Shown here piece after piece: positions 26,042 through 35,391 of a stretch of DNA of 64,000 bases (the first letter of the stretch is position 1; each line of letters opens with the position of its first letter). Below the pieces are notes generated by a model. The model was not told where the DNA came from, made no database searches, and saw nothing but the letters and a program-made list of their open reading frames with translations. The stretch is from Mycobacteriales bacterium (GTDB taxonomy: Bacteria > Actinomycetota > Actinomycetes > DATLTS01). Position numbers and translations under genes: made by a program. Location of the stretch: positions 21,349-85,348 of the forward strand of contig DATLTS010000031.1 of assembly GCA_035533475.1 (NCBI GenBank), read 5' to 3'.

Positions 26042-26213
26042 GACGATCCAGGTTACCGGCCGGTCCAGTGCCGGGTGGGGTGGTCTAGCGTCGAGGCACT
26101 GCATTCCGCGGCTGGCGGAGCGGGCTTCGCTCGATGTTGACCACGCGCGGGACCAGGCGGACGAGAGCGAGCGATGTGGATGAGCGAGCGACGCGGATGA
26201 AGGGACCTCGCTG

Positions 26214-26951
26214 ATGACCGAGGCCATGCCGACCCGGGTGGCCCTGGTGACGGGCTCGTCGGCAGGGATCGGGGCTGCGATCGCGCGCCGCCTCGGTAGT
26301 TCGGACTGGACCGTCGTCGTCAACTCCCATCGTTCGGTCGAGGCGGGTCGGTCCCTCGCCGCCGAACTTCCGTCGGCCACCTACATCCAGGCCGACGTCG
26401 CCGACGCCGCCGAGGCGGAGCGGCTGATCGCCGAGACCGTTGTGCGCTACGGGCGACTCGATCTCCTCGTCAATAACGCCGGCGCCACGCGGGTGATACC
26501 GCATGGCGATCTCGGTGCCGCGACGCCGGAGGTGTGGCGGGAGCTCTACGCCGTCAACGTCATCGGCCCATGGCAACTCATCGTCGCCGCGGTTCCCCAT
26601 CTCCGCGAGCATGGCGACGGCTGCGTGATCAACATTTCGTCGATCGCCGGTGTGCGACCGCTCGGCAGTTCGATCCCCTACGCGGTGAGCAAGGCCGCGC
26701 TCAACCACCTCACCCGGCTGCTCGCGGCCACTCTCGGACCGGAGATCCGGGTCAACGCGGTTGCCCCCGGCTTGGTCGACACGGACTGGACGGCGGACTG
26801 GGACGAGGTCCGCGAGATGGTCCGCGCTACCACCCCAGCCCGCCGCTCGGGCCTCCCGGACGACGTCGCCGGGGTGGTCGAGGCGCTGGTCCGGGCCCGG
26901 TACACGACCGGTGAGATTTGGCTGGTCGACGGCGGGCTGCATCTGCGCTGA
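26214..26951 (+). CDS. Short-chain dehydrogenase/reductase
   Basis: A classical SDR of 245 residues: cofactor motif TGSSAGIG (about residues 13-20), NNAG near 86-89, catalytic Ser in NISSIAG and Tyr-x3-Lys in YAVSKAA, and the C-terminal EIWLVDGGLHL typical of FabG-like oxidoreductases. NAD(P)-dependent oxidation or reduction of a carbonyl/alcohol is expected; the substrate is unknown. No pathway genes adjoin it. The ATG at 26214 is taken; ATG 26226 would also work. A strong inverted repeat follows the gene. Confidence 0.88.
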   Translation: MTEAMPTRVALVTGSSAGIGAAIARRLGSSDWTVVVNSHRSVEAGRSLAAELPSATYIQADVADAAEAERLIAETVVRYGRLDLLVNNAGATRVIPHGDLGAATPEVWRELYAVNVIGPWQLIVAAVPHLREHGDGCVINISSIAGVRPLGSSIPYAVSKAALNHLTRLLAATLGPEIRVNAVAPGLVDTDWTADWDEVREMVRATTPARRSGLPDDVAGVVEALVRARYTTGEIWLVDGGLHLR

Positions 26952-26996
26952 GCACCTTTCAGGTTTCGTTCAGCAGCAGGGGGTTGGTTGTGGGGG

Positions 26997-27073
26997 CAGG
27001 GCGCGCTGGGCACCACCCGATCCGGTGACCGGCGCCAATCCCCCCGTTCGGCGTCCATGCCCGGCGCGCCCTG
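26997..27073. terminator. Long inverted repeat between convergent genes
   Basis: CAGGGCGCGCTGGGC (26997-27011) and GCCCGGCGCGCCCTG (27059-27073) form 15-bp arms with one non-Watson-Crick pair, which would be a G.U in the plus-strand RNA. The loop is 47 bases. The element sits between the convergent SDR and CoA-binding genes, where a bidirectional transcription terminator is expected. There is no T-run, as is common in GC-rich actinobacteria. Confidence 0.5.
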
Positions 27074-27091
27074 TCCAATCCGCGGACGGAG

Positions 27092-27517
27092 TCAGGGCGC
27101 GGACCCCGCCTTGGTGATCCGCAGCAGGGCCCGCTGCACGGCCATGCAGCGATCCTGGACGTAGAGCAGCCCGGCGTCCGCAGCGATCCGGCCGGCTTCG
27201 GCAGAGCGCAGATGCAGTTGCAGCCAGACGGCTTTGGCGCCGATGGCGACCGCGTCCCGGACGATTGCCGGCGCTTCGTCGGCGGGGCGGAACACCTCGA
27301 CGACCTGCACTGGAACGGGGATGTCTGCCAGCGATCGGTAGGCCGGCTCACCGAGGATCCGTTCCGCGGTCGGATGCACCGGGATCACGCGATAACCGAC
27401 CGCCTGCAGGGCGGCTGGGATCGCATGCGCGGCCTTGCTCGGGTTCGTGGACAGACCGACGACGGCAATCGTGTCGTAATCGGTGAGGATGCGCCGCTCG
27501 GTCTCGAGGTCGTTCAC
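27092..27517 (-). CDS. CoA-binding protein (YccU family)
   Basis: A 141-residue Rossmann-fold CoA-binding domain protein with the family features DTIAVVGLSTNPSKAAHAIP near the N-terminus, VIPVHPTAERILGEPAYRSL in the middle, and the C-terminal CMAVQRALLRI. Homologues bind CoA and resemble the N-terminal half of succinyl-CoA ligase alpha, but their physiological role is unresolved. The GTG at 27517 is chosen since translation upstream is not conserved in character. It is divergent from a 51-codon zinc protein gene, 33 bp apart. Confidence 0.85.
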   Translation of the reverse strand: MNDLETERRILTDYDTIAVVGLSTNPSKAAHAIPAALQAVGYRVIPVHPTAERILGEPAYRSLADIPVPVQVVEVFRPADEAPAIVRDAVAIGAKAVWLQLHLRSAEAGRIAADAGLLYVQDRCMAVQRALLRITKAGSAP

Positions 27518-27550
27518 CCGACGATGGTGCCACGTACCCTGATCAGCACC

Positions 27551-27706
27551 ATGACCGGCGCCGAGCACGACGCAACGGCCGAGCCCGAGCCGCTCGGTGG
27601 CGACCCAGCGTGCTGGGCGAACCGCGTCTGCCCATCGTGTGGACGGTTCGCGGAGGGCGACGTTCCCGAACGATGCTCGAGCTGTGGCACGGCCTTCGCG
27701 GGATGA
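27551..27706 (+). CDS. Very small zinc-finger protein
   Basis: A 51-residue product with the layout DPACWANRVCPSCGRFAEGD and a second pair CSSC near the C-terminus. The combination of PxCW, VCPxCGR and CxxC looks like a small actinobacterial conserved zinc protein that I have met as an unnamed family. ATG at 27551. The upstream part of the open frame overlaps the CoA-binding gene and is not coding. Function unknown. Confidence 0.6.
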   Translation: MTGAEHDATAEPEPLGGDPACWANRVCPSCGRFAEGDVPERCSSCGTAFAG

Positions 27707-27713
27707 GGACGCG

Positions 27714-27896
27714 CTAACCGGGCGGTGGCCGCCACAACGTGTAGCCGAAGGTGAGGCAGCCGCCGGCCGCCGCCAGCGCGATGGCGCCGGGCCCGGCGAA
27801 ACCCTGACCGGCGAAGAGCAGACCCACGACGATGCACCCGATCGAGGCGAAGAACAACAGGATGGAAAACAGCCGCCGGCGAGCCTGGCGGCTCAC
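27714..27896 (-). CDS. Small two-helix membrane protein
   Basis: A 60-residue product starting MSRQARRRLF, with two hydrophobic helices (residues about 11-30 and 33-53) joined by a Gly-rich turn and a short C-terminal tail WRPPPG. The positive N-terminus predicts a cytoplasmic start. No family recognised. It is convergent with the small zinc protein and lies 28 bp downstream of the histone-like gene on the same strand, so it may share its transcript. Confidence 0.5.
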   Translation of the reverse strand: MSRQARRRLFSILLFFASIGCIVVGLLFAGQGFAGPGAIALAAAGGCLTFGYTLWRPPPG

Positions 27897-27924
27897 CGGC
27901 GGCTGTGGACATGCACCGAGTGGA

Positions 27925-28356
27925 TCAGCCCTTCTTGGCGGCGGGCTTCCGCGCCGGGGCCCTGCGAGCTGTCGTCTTGCGTACGGTCGTGGTGCGGGCG
28001 GCCGTGGTCTTCTTGGCCGCGGTCTTCCTCGCTGCCGGCCGCTTCGCCGCGGGCCGCTTCGCTGTGGTCTTGCGGGCAGCGGTGGTCTTCTTGGCTGCGG
28101 TCTTCTTCGCCGCCGGCCGCTTCGCTGTGGTCTTGCGGGCAGCGGTCTTCTTCGCTGTGGTCTTGCGGGCAGCGGTGGTCTTCTTGGCTGCGGTCTTCTT
28201 GGCCGCGGGCCGCTTCGCTGTGGTCTTGCGGGCAGCGGTGGTCTTCTTCGCCGCGGGCCGCTTCGCTGTGGTCTTGCGGGCAGCGGTGGTCTTCTTCGCC
28301 GCCGGCCGCTTTGCAGTGGTCTTCGTCGCCTTCTTAGCTACAGCTTTTGCCGGCAC
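27925..28356 (-). CDS. Lys/Ala-rich histone H1-like protein
   Basis: A 143-residue, extremely basic protein built almost entirely of imperfect repeats of KKTTAARKTTAKRPAA type. Such sequences form the DNA-binding tails of actinobacterial HupB-like proteins and of Hc1/Hc2-like histones; here the tail stands alone, without the HU fold. It would bind DNA or RNA non-specifically and compact the nucleoid. The GTG at 28356 is strongly supported by AAGGAGG placed just upstream; the longer open frame (to 28560) lacks such a site. The coding DNA is itself repetitive and so a hotspot for expansion or contraction. Confidence 0.8.
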   Translation of the reverse strand: MPAKAVAKKATKTTAKRPAAKKTTAARKTTAKRPAAKKTTAARKTTAKRPAAKKTAAKKTTAARKTTAKKTAARKTTAKRPAAKKTAAKKTTAARKTTAKRPAAKRPAARKTAAKKTTAARTTTVRKTTARRAPARKPAAKKG

Positions 28357-28629
28357 GCTGCCTCCTTGGCCGCCTTGGAGTCCGACGCCGCGCCGGACCT
28401 TTTGCGCGGACTGTCGCATCATCAGCGCCCTACCGCTAGTACCGAAGGCCGTGTCGGCGGGAAATTTTCTGACCACCGTTGCGGCGTGTCCGGCGAATGC
28501 ACATTCCACATCGCGTGACGGCCGTCGGATTTCCCTTGTGGAGTAAGCGTTATAGCCCATGCTCGAGCTGTCGCAACAGACTTCATTCGCGTGGATTGCG
28601 GAACAGAAAACTTCGCCGATTGCGAGTGA

Positions 28630-29613
28630 CTAATGACCGCCGAGCTGTTTGCTGGCAGCGCCGAACAGCAACGGGATCCCGGACGGACTCGGCGACGGAG
28701 ACGACGAACCGGACGGTGTCGTCGATGGTTTCGTCGATGGTTTCGTCGAGGGGGAGGGGGAGGGCTTGCCCGACGGGGACGGCGACGGCGACGTCTTGGG
28801 TCGGGTCGACGGCGACGGACTCGACTGGCTGTTCGGCGACGGCGTTGGTGTCGGAGCGAGCAGGTCGAGATGCGTTGTCCGGTCGAGGATGATCGCGTGG
28901 CTGTCGGCCCGGACGCTGTTCTGCAGCGCTGCCACCAGCGCCTGTACCTGACTCAGGAGCTCGGCCGCGCCCTGCGGCTGGTCGGCGACGAGAACGCTCT
29001 GCTCCGCCTGGAGCACCTCGAGCGCTTGCGCGGCTGCCGCGGGGTCGTGGGGTGCGGCCGCGAGCAGTGGCTGAAGAGAGACGCTGACCTGGTTGGCGGC
29101 CGCGATAATTGCGGCCGCGCCCTCGCGGTCAGCGATCGCCTGGGCGAACGCGTCGAACGAGGCGACTAGTTGCTGGTTGGTCACCGGCGCCGACTGGTGG
29201 TTGGTCGCCGGCAGCGGGATCAGGCCGATCGCGATGGCGGCGGCGGCGGCAGCGGCCGTGGTCAAGGGGGCCATCGTGAGTAGGCGACGCGGGCGCCCCG
29301 ATGTCGCAACCGGCCGGACGGGCTCGGCGGCCAGCGACGGGGACAGCGACGGGAACGGGCCGGCGGCGCCGAGGTGGCCGAGCGCGCGCCGGCTGAAGTC
29401 GGCGACCTCGGCACGATCCGCGGCGACGATGTCCGCCGCGATGTCGGGGTGGTCGTCGTCGACGGCGGCTGCCGCGACGGTGAGATCGGAGCACAGCGCG
29501 AGCCGCAGCTGCCGGACGTCGCGGACGAACTCGTCGAGGTCGGCCGCCGATGGTCGGTCCCCCGGATACACCGAGTCTGAGCGGGCAGGGGAGACCGTGC
29601 GGCGATGCCACAT
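28630..29613 (-). CDS. Single-pass membrane protein with Ser/Pro-rich exterior
   Basis: A 327-residue protein: a cytoplasmic N-terminal helical domain (about 1-105), a hydrophobic segment near residues 115-135 (LTTAAAAAAAIAIGLIPL), an extracytoplasmic helical domain to about 245, and a low-complexity Ser/Pro/Thr/Lys tail (about 250-315). The topology resembles anti-sigma-type or DUF5667-like proteins, but no sigma gene is adjacent, and I assign no function. The ATG at 29613 is preceded by AGGAGG with ideal spacing. It is divergent from the F420 reductase gene. Confidence 0.7.
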   Translation of the reverse strand: MWHRRTVSPARSDSVYPGDRPSAADLDEFVRDVRQLRLALCSDLTVAAAAVDDDHPDIAADIVAADRAEVADFSRRALGHLGAAGPFPSLSPSLAAEPVRPVATSGRPRRLLTMAPLTTAAAAAAAIAIGLIPLPATNHQSAPVTNQQLVASFDAFAQAIADREGAAAIIAAANQVSVSLQPLLAAAPHDPAAAAQALEVLQAEQSVLVADQPQGAAELLSQVQALVAALQNSVRADSHAIILDRTTHLDLLAPTPTPSPNSQSSPSPSTRPKTSPSPSPSGKPSPSPSTKPSTKPSTTPSGSSSPSPSPSGIPLLFGAASKQLGGH

Positions 29614-29808
29614 GGTCACCTCCTACCTCGCTCGCCGGGCGCACTGCAGGTCCGACCCAGCTCCCATCCGGCTCACCGTCCATCTTCGCCGTGGACCGGC
29701 GACTTCCTGCCTGTCATCCGGCCGGGTCCGGGCCGCCCGATCGACGGGGGCACGGTGGGTGATCTGCGACGATGCGGGCCGGCGGCGCAGCGACCAGCGG
29801 GAGGGACC

Positions 29809-30489
29809 ATGTCGACCGAGCCCGGGTCGAGCGGCGCCATGCGGATCGGTGTCCTCGGCGGCACCGGACCGCAGGGCCGGGGGCTGGCGTTGCGCTTGGC
29901 CGTCGCCGGTCATCGGATCGCCATCGGTTCGCGGGATGGCGAACGGGCCGCGTCCTGCGCCGCCGAGCTCGCCGCGGTCCGTCCCGGACTCGACGTGACC
30001 GGTCTCGGGAACGCCGGCGCGGCCGAGCACTCCGAGCTCGTCATCGTCGCCGTGCCTTGGGCGGGTCATGCGGAGCTTCTGACCGGGCTCGGTTCCGAGC
30101 TGGCCGGCAAGATCGTGGTCGACTGCGTCAACCCGCTCGGCTTCGACGAGCGGGGCGCGCACCGGCTCGAGGTGGCCGAGGGCAGCGCGGCCGAACAGGC
30201 GGCCGCCCTGCTGCCGGGCAGCCGGGTGGTCGCCGCCTTTCACCACGTGTCCGCCGTGCTGCTCCTGGACCCGGCGCTGGCCGACGTGGACACGGACGTG
30301 CTCGTCCTCGGCGACGACCGCGACGCCACCGACGCGGTGCAGGCCCTCGCCGCGCAGATCCCGGGCATCCGCGGGGTCTATGGCGGCCGGCTGCGCAACG
30401 CCGGCCAGGTGGAGACCCTCACCGCGAACCTGATCGAGGTCAACCGTCGCTACAAGACGCATGCCGGGATCCGGGTCACGGGTCTGTGA
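29809..30489 (+). CDS. npdG: F420H2:NADP oxidoreductase-like protein (NpdG)
   Basis: A 226-residue Rossmann protein of the NADPH-dependent F420 reductase family: dinucleotide motif GVLGGTGPQGRGLALR near the N-terminus, IAIGSRD for NADP selection, PWAGH, DCVNPLGFD, and the F420-contact region FHHVSAVLL. It would exchange hydride between NADP and coenzyme F420, providing reduced F420 for other enzymes. The ATG at 29809 has GGGAGGG upstream. Its stop overlaps the start of the metal-receptor gene (GTGA). No F420 biosynthesis gene lies in the window. Confidence 0.85.
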   Translation: MSTEPGSSGAMRIGVLGGTGPQGRGLALRLAVAGHRIAIGSRDGERAASCAAELAAVRPGLDVTGLGNAGAAEHSELVIVAVPWAGHAELLTGLGSELAGKIVVDCVNPLGFDERGAHRLEVAEGSAAEQAAALLPGSRVVAAFHHVSAVLLLDPALADVDTDVLVLGDDRDATDAVQALAAQIPGIRGVYGGRLRNAGQVETLTANLIEVNRRYKTHAGIRVTGL

Positions 30490-31271
30490 CCCGATCCGTC
30501 GACGACCTCGGCCGGGCGGTGCAGCTGCCCGCGCAGGTCGAGCGGATCGTCTCCCTCGTCCCGTCGCTCACCGAATCCGTGGCCGCCACCGCGGCGCACC
30601 TGCTCGTCGGCGCCACCGACTACTGCACGCACCCGGCCGGCTTGGCGGCCCGGCGGATTGGCGGGACGAAGAACCCGGACGTGGCGGCGGTCGTCGCCCT
30701 GCGGCCCGACCTGGTCCTCGCGAACGAGGAGGAGAACCGCGAGACCGACCTGGCACAGCTCCGGTCGGCCGGCCTGCCGGTCTGGGTGACCGCGCCGCGG
30801 ACCGTGCCGGAGGCGCTGGCGTCGCTGCGCCGGATGCTGTCCGCCTGCGGCCTGGCGGAGCCGGCTTGGCTGCGGAGCGCCGTAACCGTCTGGCAGGGAC
30901 CGCCGCCGGTCCCGAACCGCCGCGCGTTCGTTCCGATCTGGCGCCGGCCCTGGATGTCCCTCGGCCACGGCACGTTCGCGGGAGACCTGTTGGGGCGATT
31001 GGGCGTTCTCAATATTCATAACGACAATCCGCTCCGCTACCCCCGGGTGAGCCTGGGGGAGCTGCGGGGCCGGCCGCTCGACCTCGTCGTGTTGCCCGAC
31101 GAGCCCTACCGGTTCACGGCCGCGGATCTCGACGCGTTCGTCGGCTGGCCGGTGCGGATCGCGTTCGTATCCGGCCGGCATCTCACCTGGTACGGGCCCT
31201 CACTGGTGGAGGCCCGGGAGGTGCTCGCCGGCCAGCTGGCGCGGGCGGCGCCGGCGCCGGTTCAGGTGTAG
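30486..31271 (+). CDS. Helical-backbone metal receptor (BtuF-like, cytoplasmic form)
   Basis: A 261-residue protein of the BtuF/FecB helical-backbone fold: [16 protein letters not shown] at the N-terminus, the [13 protein letters not shown] ligand loop, and a long helix [18 protein letters not shown]. It lacks a signal peptide or lipobox, and no ABC permease adjoins it, so a cytoplasmic binding or enzymatic role is possible instead of import of cobalamin or siderophore. Start is GTG coupled to the F420 reductase stop. The 3' end overlaps the convergent panB gene by 10 bp. Confidence 0.8.
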   Translation: MTRSVDDLGRAVQLPAQVERIVSLVPSLTESVAATAAHLLVGATDYCTHPAGLAARRIGGTKNPDVAAVVALRPDLVLANEEENRETDLAQLRSAGLPVWVTAPRTVPEALASLRRMLSACGLAEPAWLRSAVTVWQGPPPVPNRRAFVPIWRRPWMSLGHGTFAGDLLGRLGVLNIHNDNPLRYPRVSLGELRGRPLDLVVLPDEPYRFTAADLDAFVGWPVRIAFVSGRHLTWYGPSLVEAREVLAGQLARAAPAPVQV

Positions 31272-32107
31272 CCGTGCTCCGGGCCTGGATACTGCCCGGA
31301 GCGCACGTCCTGTGCATAGGCCCGCGCGGCGGCGTCCAGGATCCCGCGCACGTCGGCGTAACGCCGGACGAACTTCGGCGCCCCGGCGGTCAGCCCGGCC
31401 ATGTCCTGCCAGACGAGGACCTGCGCGTCGCAGTCCGGACCGGCGCCGATCCCGATGGTCGGGATGGCGAGCGATTCGGTGACCCGGGTGGCGAGCTCGG
31501 CGGGCACGACCTCGAGGACGACGGCGAACGCGCCGGCCGCCTGGAGGGATTTGGCGTCGGCCATCAGCCGCTCGCCGTCCTCGCCGCGGCCCTGGACCCG
31601 GTAGCCGCCGAAGACGTTGACGCTCTGCGGCGTGAGGCCCAGGTGCGCCATGACCGGCACGCCGGCCCCGACCAGGGCCTCGACCTGCGGGAGCACCCGG
31701 GCGCCGCCCTCGAGCTTGACCGCCTGCGCGCCGCCCTCCTTGAGGAACCGGGCGGCGGTCTCGAGCGCCTGCTCGGGGGAGCCCTGGTAGGACCCGAACG
31801 GCAGGTCGGCGACGACCATCGCCCGGCGGGTTCCGCGCGCGACGGCGGCGACCAGCGGGACGAGCTCCTCGACCCGGACCGGAAGGGTGGTCGTGTGCCC
31901 GTAGACGACGTTGGCCGCGCTGTCGCCGACGAGCAGGACGGGGATGCCGGCCTCGTCGAAGACACCGGCGGTGAGGGCGTCGTACGCGGTGAGCATCGGC
32001 CATCGCTCGCCGCGGCGCTTTGCGGCGAGTAGGTCGCGGACCGTGACCCGGCGATCCGGCGGGCCGCCGTAGAGGGGGGGTTCGACAGGATTCGGTGAAC
32101 CGCTCAT
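31262..32107 (-). CDS. panB: 3-Methyl-2-oxobutanoate hydroxymethyltransferase
   Basis: First enzyme of pantothenate synthesis; transfers a one-carbon unit from methylene-tetrahydrofolate to ketoisovalerate. The 281-residue protein has the PanB signatures [31 protein letters not shown] with the metal-binding Asp, KLEGG, the [17 protein letters not shown] loop, and [19 protein letters not shown] at the active site. Start ATG at 32107. It lies downstream of nadE on the same strand (79 bp gap), so two cofactor-synthesis genes may be co-transcribed. In the mycobacterial relative, panB is near glnA2/glnE as here. Confidence 0.95.
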   Translation of the reverse strand: MSGSPNPVEPPLYGGPPDRRVTVRDLLAAKRRGERWPMLTAYDALTAGVFDEAGIPVLLVGDSAANVVYGHTTTLPVRVEELVPLVAAVARGTRRAMVVADLPFGSYQGSPEQALETAARFLKEGGAQAVKLEGGARVLPQVEALVGAGVPVMAHLGLTPQSVNVFGGYRVQGRGEDGERLMADAKSLQAAGAFAVVLEVVPAELATRVTESLAIPTIGIGAGPDCDAQVLVWQDMAGLTAGAPKFVRRYADVRGILDAAARAYAQDVRSGQYPGPEHGYT

Positions 32108-32186
32108 CGCAGCGCTCCCATCTCGAGGCGCCGCGCGGCGTCCCCGGACCGTTTCATCGTCCCACGCCCGCCCGATTTCCGCGCGT

Positions 32187-33968
32187 TCAGGGGCCGGCCG
32201 GTTCCCGCCAGCTGTTCGTGATCGGCAGCCGCCGGTCGCGGCCGAACGCCTTGAGCGAGATCTTCGGCCCGGGGGGGTACTGGCGGCGTTTGTACTCCGC
32301 GGTGTCGACCAGCCGGATGACGCGGTCCACGATGCCGGGGTCGTGCCCGGCGGCGAGCAGGTCGCCGCGTCCCCGGTCGTAGGAGACGTAGAGCTCGAGC
32401 ACCTCGTCGAGCACCGCGTAGTCGGGTAGGCGGTCGGCGTCGAGCTGATCCGGCGCGAGTTCGGCGGAGGGCGCCTTGGTGATGCTGCTCTCCGGGATCG
32501 GTGCGGGGAGCCCCTGTTCCGCGGCGTGCGCGTTGCGCCAGCGGGCCAGCTGCCAGACCAGCGTCTTCGGCACGTCCTTGAGCGGGGCGAACCCGCCGGC
32601 CGAGTCGCCGTAGAGGGTGGAGAAGCCGGTCGCCAGCTCGCTCTTGTTGCCGGTCGTGAGGACGAGGTGGCCGGCCTCGTTCGACAGCGCCATGAGGATG
32701 GTGCCGCGGATCCGCGCCTGGAGGTTTTCCTCGGCTAGCCCGTGCAGCCCACCCGCGTCCGCGAACGCCTTCTCGTAGCCGTCGACGATCCCGGCGATCG
32801 GCATCTGCTGCCAGTGCAGACCCTGGCGTCTGGCCAGGTCCTCCGCGTCGAGCAGCGAGTGCTCGGAGGAGTAGCGGCTCGGCAGGCCGACGACGTGGAC
32901 CGCGCCCGGGCCGAGCGCGTCGGCCGCGATCGTCGCCGTGAGCGCCGAGTCGATACCTCCGGAAAGCCCGACGACGACCGTGGTGAAGCCGTTCTTGCGG
33001 GCGTAGTCCCGGGTGCCGGTGACCAGGGCGGTGTAGACCTCGGCGTCCTCGGGTAGCCGGGCGGCCACCCCGGCGGCCTCGGGCGGATACGGGGGAAGCG
33101 CGGATTCCGAGACCAGCAGGCGTGACACCGTCATGGTCGTACCGTCACCGACGTCCACCGCGATCGCGTCGTCGCGCCGGTCCGCCAGCGGCAGGTCGAG
33201 ATCGACCAGAAGGCAGCCTTCGGTGAACTGCGGTGCGCGACCGAGCACGCTGCCCCGGGCGTCGACGACCAGCGAACCGCCGTCGAAGACCAGCTCGTCC
33301 TGACCGCCGACCAGGTTGACGTACGCAAGGGTGGCTCCGGCCTGGGCGGCCCGGCGCCGGGCCAGCGCGACCCGGAAATCCTCTTTGGCCCGCTCGTAGG
33401 GCGAGCCGTTGATGCAGACGACGAGACCGGCTCCGGCCGCGCGGGCGGCGACGATCGGCCCGCCCTCCTGCCAGAGGTCCTCGCAGATGGTCATCGCGAT
33501 GTCGACGCCGTGCAGCCGGATCACCGGGAGGGTGTCGCCCGGCACGAAGTAACGGAACTCGTCGAACACGCCGTAGTTCGGCAGGTGATGCTTCGCGTAG
33601 CTGGCGACGACCCGGCCGCCGTGCACGAAGGCAGACGCGTTCTGCGGTTCCCCGGCCGGGCGGCCGAGCATCGGCGTGGGGTCGGGGTTGCGGTCGAGGT
33701 AGCCGACGACGACCGCGACGTCGCCGACCCCCTCGTCGACCAGCCGGCCGGCGAGCCGCTCGAGGCCGGCGCGGGAGGCTTCCACGAAGGACCTGCGCAG
33801 CACCAGGTCCTCGGGCGGATAGCCGGTCAGGGCCATCTCCGGAAACAGCACGAGATGCGCGCCACGCCCGGCCGCGTGCCGGGTCCAGCGGACGACGAGG
33901 TCCGTGTTACCCGTGAGATCGCCGACCGTCAGGTCGATCTGCGCGAGGGCGACCCGTAGCTGCGCCAT
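32187..33968 (-). CDS. nadE: Glutamine-dependent NAD+ synthetase
   Basis: Makes NAD from deamido-NAD, ATP and glutamine. The 593-residue protein joins a nitrilase-type amidase domain (Glu in [17 protein letters not shown], Lys in [16 protein letters not shown], Cys in AMTICEDLW) to an N-type ATP pyrophosphatase domain (SGGIDSA near residue 335, [17 protein letters not shown]). At this size it is the two-domain form, shorter than the M. tuberculosis protein. The ATG at 33968 gives [11 protein letters not shown], the expected beginning. It is divergent from glnA2, 77 bp away. Confidence 0.96.
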   Translation of the reverse strand: MAQLRVALAQIDLTVGDLTGNTDLVVRWTRHAAGRGAHLVLFPEMALTGYPPEDLVLRRSFVEASRAGLERLAGRLVDEGVGDVAVVVGYLDRNPDPTPMLGRPAGEPQNASAFVHGGRVVASYAKHHLPNYGVFDEFRYFVPGDTLPVIRLHGVDIAMTICEDLWQEGGPIVAARAAGAGLVVCINGSPYERAKEDFRVALARRRAAQAGATLAYVNLVGGQDELVFDGGSLVVDARGSVLGRAPQFTEGCLLVDLDLPLADRRDDAIAVDVGDGTTMTVSRLLVSESALPPYPPEAAGVAARLPEDAEVYTALVTGTRDYARKNGFTTVVVGLSGGIDSALTATIAADALGPGAVHVVGLPSRYSSEHSLLDAEDLARRQGLHWQQMPIAGIVDGYEKAFADAGGLHGLAEENLQARIRGTILMALSNEAGHLVLTTGNKSELATGFSTLYGDSAGGFAPLKDVPKTLVWQLARWRNAHAAEQGLPAPIPESSITKAPSAELAPDQLDADRLPDYAVLDEVLELYVSYDRGRGDLLAAGHDPGIVDRVIRLVDTAEYKRRQYPPGPKISLKAFGRDRRLPITNSWREPAGP

Positions 33969-34045
33969 CCGGCCATTGTCACCCGCCCAGCCCGTACCGT
34001 GGTCCGGCGGTGGACAACCCACCCGCGACCTGACGGAATAGGCAG

Positions 34046-35386
34046 ATGGACAAGCAGCAGGAATTCGTTCTACGGACCCTCGAGGAGCGGGACATCCGCT
34101 TCATCCGGCTCTGGTTCACCGACGTGCTGGGTTTCCTGAAGTCGGTCGCGGTGGCCCCGGCCGAGTTGGAGGGCGCGTTCGGTGAGGGGATCGGTTTCGA
34201 CGGTTCCGCCATCGAGGGCTTCGCGCGGGTGCACGAGTCGGACATGCTGGTCCGGCCCGATCCGGCGACCTTCCAGGTCCTGCCGTGGCGGGGGGAGTCA
34301 CCGGCCACCGCCCGGATGTTCTGCGACATCCTGCTGCCCGATGGGGCCCCGTCCTACGCCGATCCGCGGCACGTGCTGCGCCGTGCGCTCGGCCGCGCCG
34401 CGGAGCTCGGTTTCACCTTCTACACCCACCCCGAGGTCGAGTTCTTCCTGTTCCGCGAACGCCCCGACGGTGCGGGCTACGTCCCGCAGCCGGTCGACCA
34501 TGGTGGGTATTTCGACCACACGCCCCATGACGTCGGGCACGACTTCCGGCGGGCCGCGATCACGATGCTCGAGCGGATGGGCATCTCCGTCGAGTACTCG
34601 CACCACGAGTGCGCACCGGGGCAGCAGGAGATCGACCTGCGCTACGCCGACGCGCTGACCACCGCGGACAACCTGATGACCTTCCGGCTGGTGGTCAAGG
34701 AGGTCGCCCTCGACCAGGGGGTGTTCGCCTCCTTCATGCCCAAGCCGTTCGCCGACCAGCCCGGTTCGGCGATGCACACCCACCTGTCGCTGTTCGAGGG
34801 CGACCGCAACGCCTTCCACGACGCGAGCGACCCGCTGCACCTGTCCAAGGTCGGTCGGGCGTTCGTCGCCGGGCTGCTCGTGCACGCCGCGGAGATCACC
34901 GCGGTGACCAACCAGTGGGTGAACTCCTACAAGCGGCTGTGGGGCGGCGGTGAGGCGCCGGCCTACGTCTCCTGGGGACACAACAACCGGTCGGCGCTGG
35001 TCCGGGTGCCGATGTACAAGCCGCAGAAGGGCCAGGCCACCCGGATCGAGGTCCGCTCCCCGGACAGTGCCTGCAACCCCTACCTCACCTTCGCCGTCCT
35101 GCTGGCCGCCGGCCTCAAGGGAATCGAGCAGGGCTACGAGTTGCCGGACGGTGCGGAGGACGACGTCTGGTCGCTGACCGACGCCGAGCGGCGGGCGCTG
35201 GGGATCGCGGCGCTGCCCGGCTCGCTGGCCGACGCGATCACGGTCATGGAGCGCTCCGAGCTGGTCGCCGAAACCCTCGGCGAGCACGTCTTCGACTTCT
35301 TCCTGCGCAACAAGCGCGCCGAGTGGGAGGACTACCGGCGCACCATCACCCCGTTCGAGCTCGAGCGCTACCTCCCCGTCCTCTGA
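34046..35386 (+). CDS. glnA2: Glutamine synthetase-like protein, GlnA2 type
   Basis: A 446-residue class I glutamine synthetase fold: FDGSAIEGFARVHESDM, the HPEVEFFLF metal site, HHECAPGQQEIDLRYADAL, and NPYLTFAVLLAAGL. It belongs to the shorter GlnA2 group. At the position of the regulatory tyrosine of GlnA1 it reads DDVWSLTD, so it has no adenylylation site. GlnA2-type proteins may use glutamate with ammonia or amines; gamma-glutamylpolyamine synthesis has been shown for some Streptomyces paralogues. ATG 34046 with an upstream GGAATAGG. It heads a cluster glnA2-amidotransferase-glnE. Confidence 0.9.
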   Translation: MDKQQEFVLRTLEERDIRFIRLWFTDVLGFLKSVAVAPAELEGAFGEGIGFDGSAIEGFARVHESDMLVRPDPATFQVLPWRGESPATARMFCDILLPDGAPSYADPRHVLRRALGRAAELGFTFYTHPEVEFFLFRERPDGAGYVPQPVDHGGYFDHTPHDVGHDFRRAAITMLERMGISVEYSHHECAPGQQEIDLRYADALTTADNLMTFRLVVKEVALDQGVFASFMPKPFADQPGSAMHTHLSLFEGDRNAFHDASDPLHLSKVGRAFVAGLLVHAAEITAVTNQWVNSYKRLWGGGEAPAYVSWGHNNRSALVRVPMYKPQKGQATRIEVRSPDSACNPYLTFAVLLAAGLKGIEQGYELPDGAEDDVWSLTDAERRALGIAALPGSLADAITVMERSELVAETLGEHVFDFFLRNKRAEWEDYRRTITPFELERYLPVL

Positions 35387-35391
35387 GCCCG

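Noticed and set aside
28357..28560. N-terminal extension of the histone-like protein
   Set aside because: The AAGGAGG site fixes the GTG at 28356, and the extension has no Lys/Ala repeat character.
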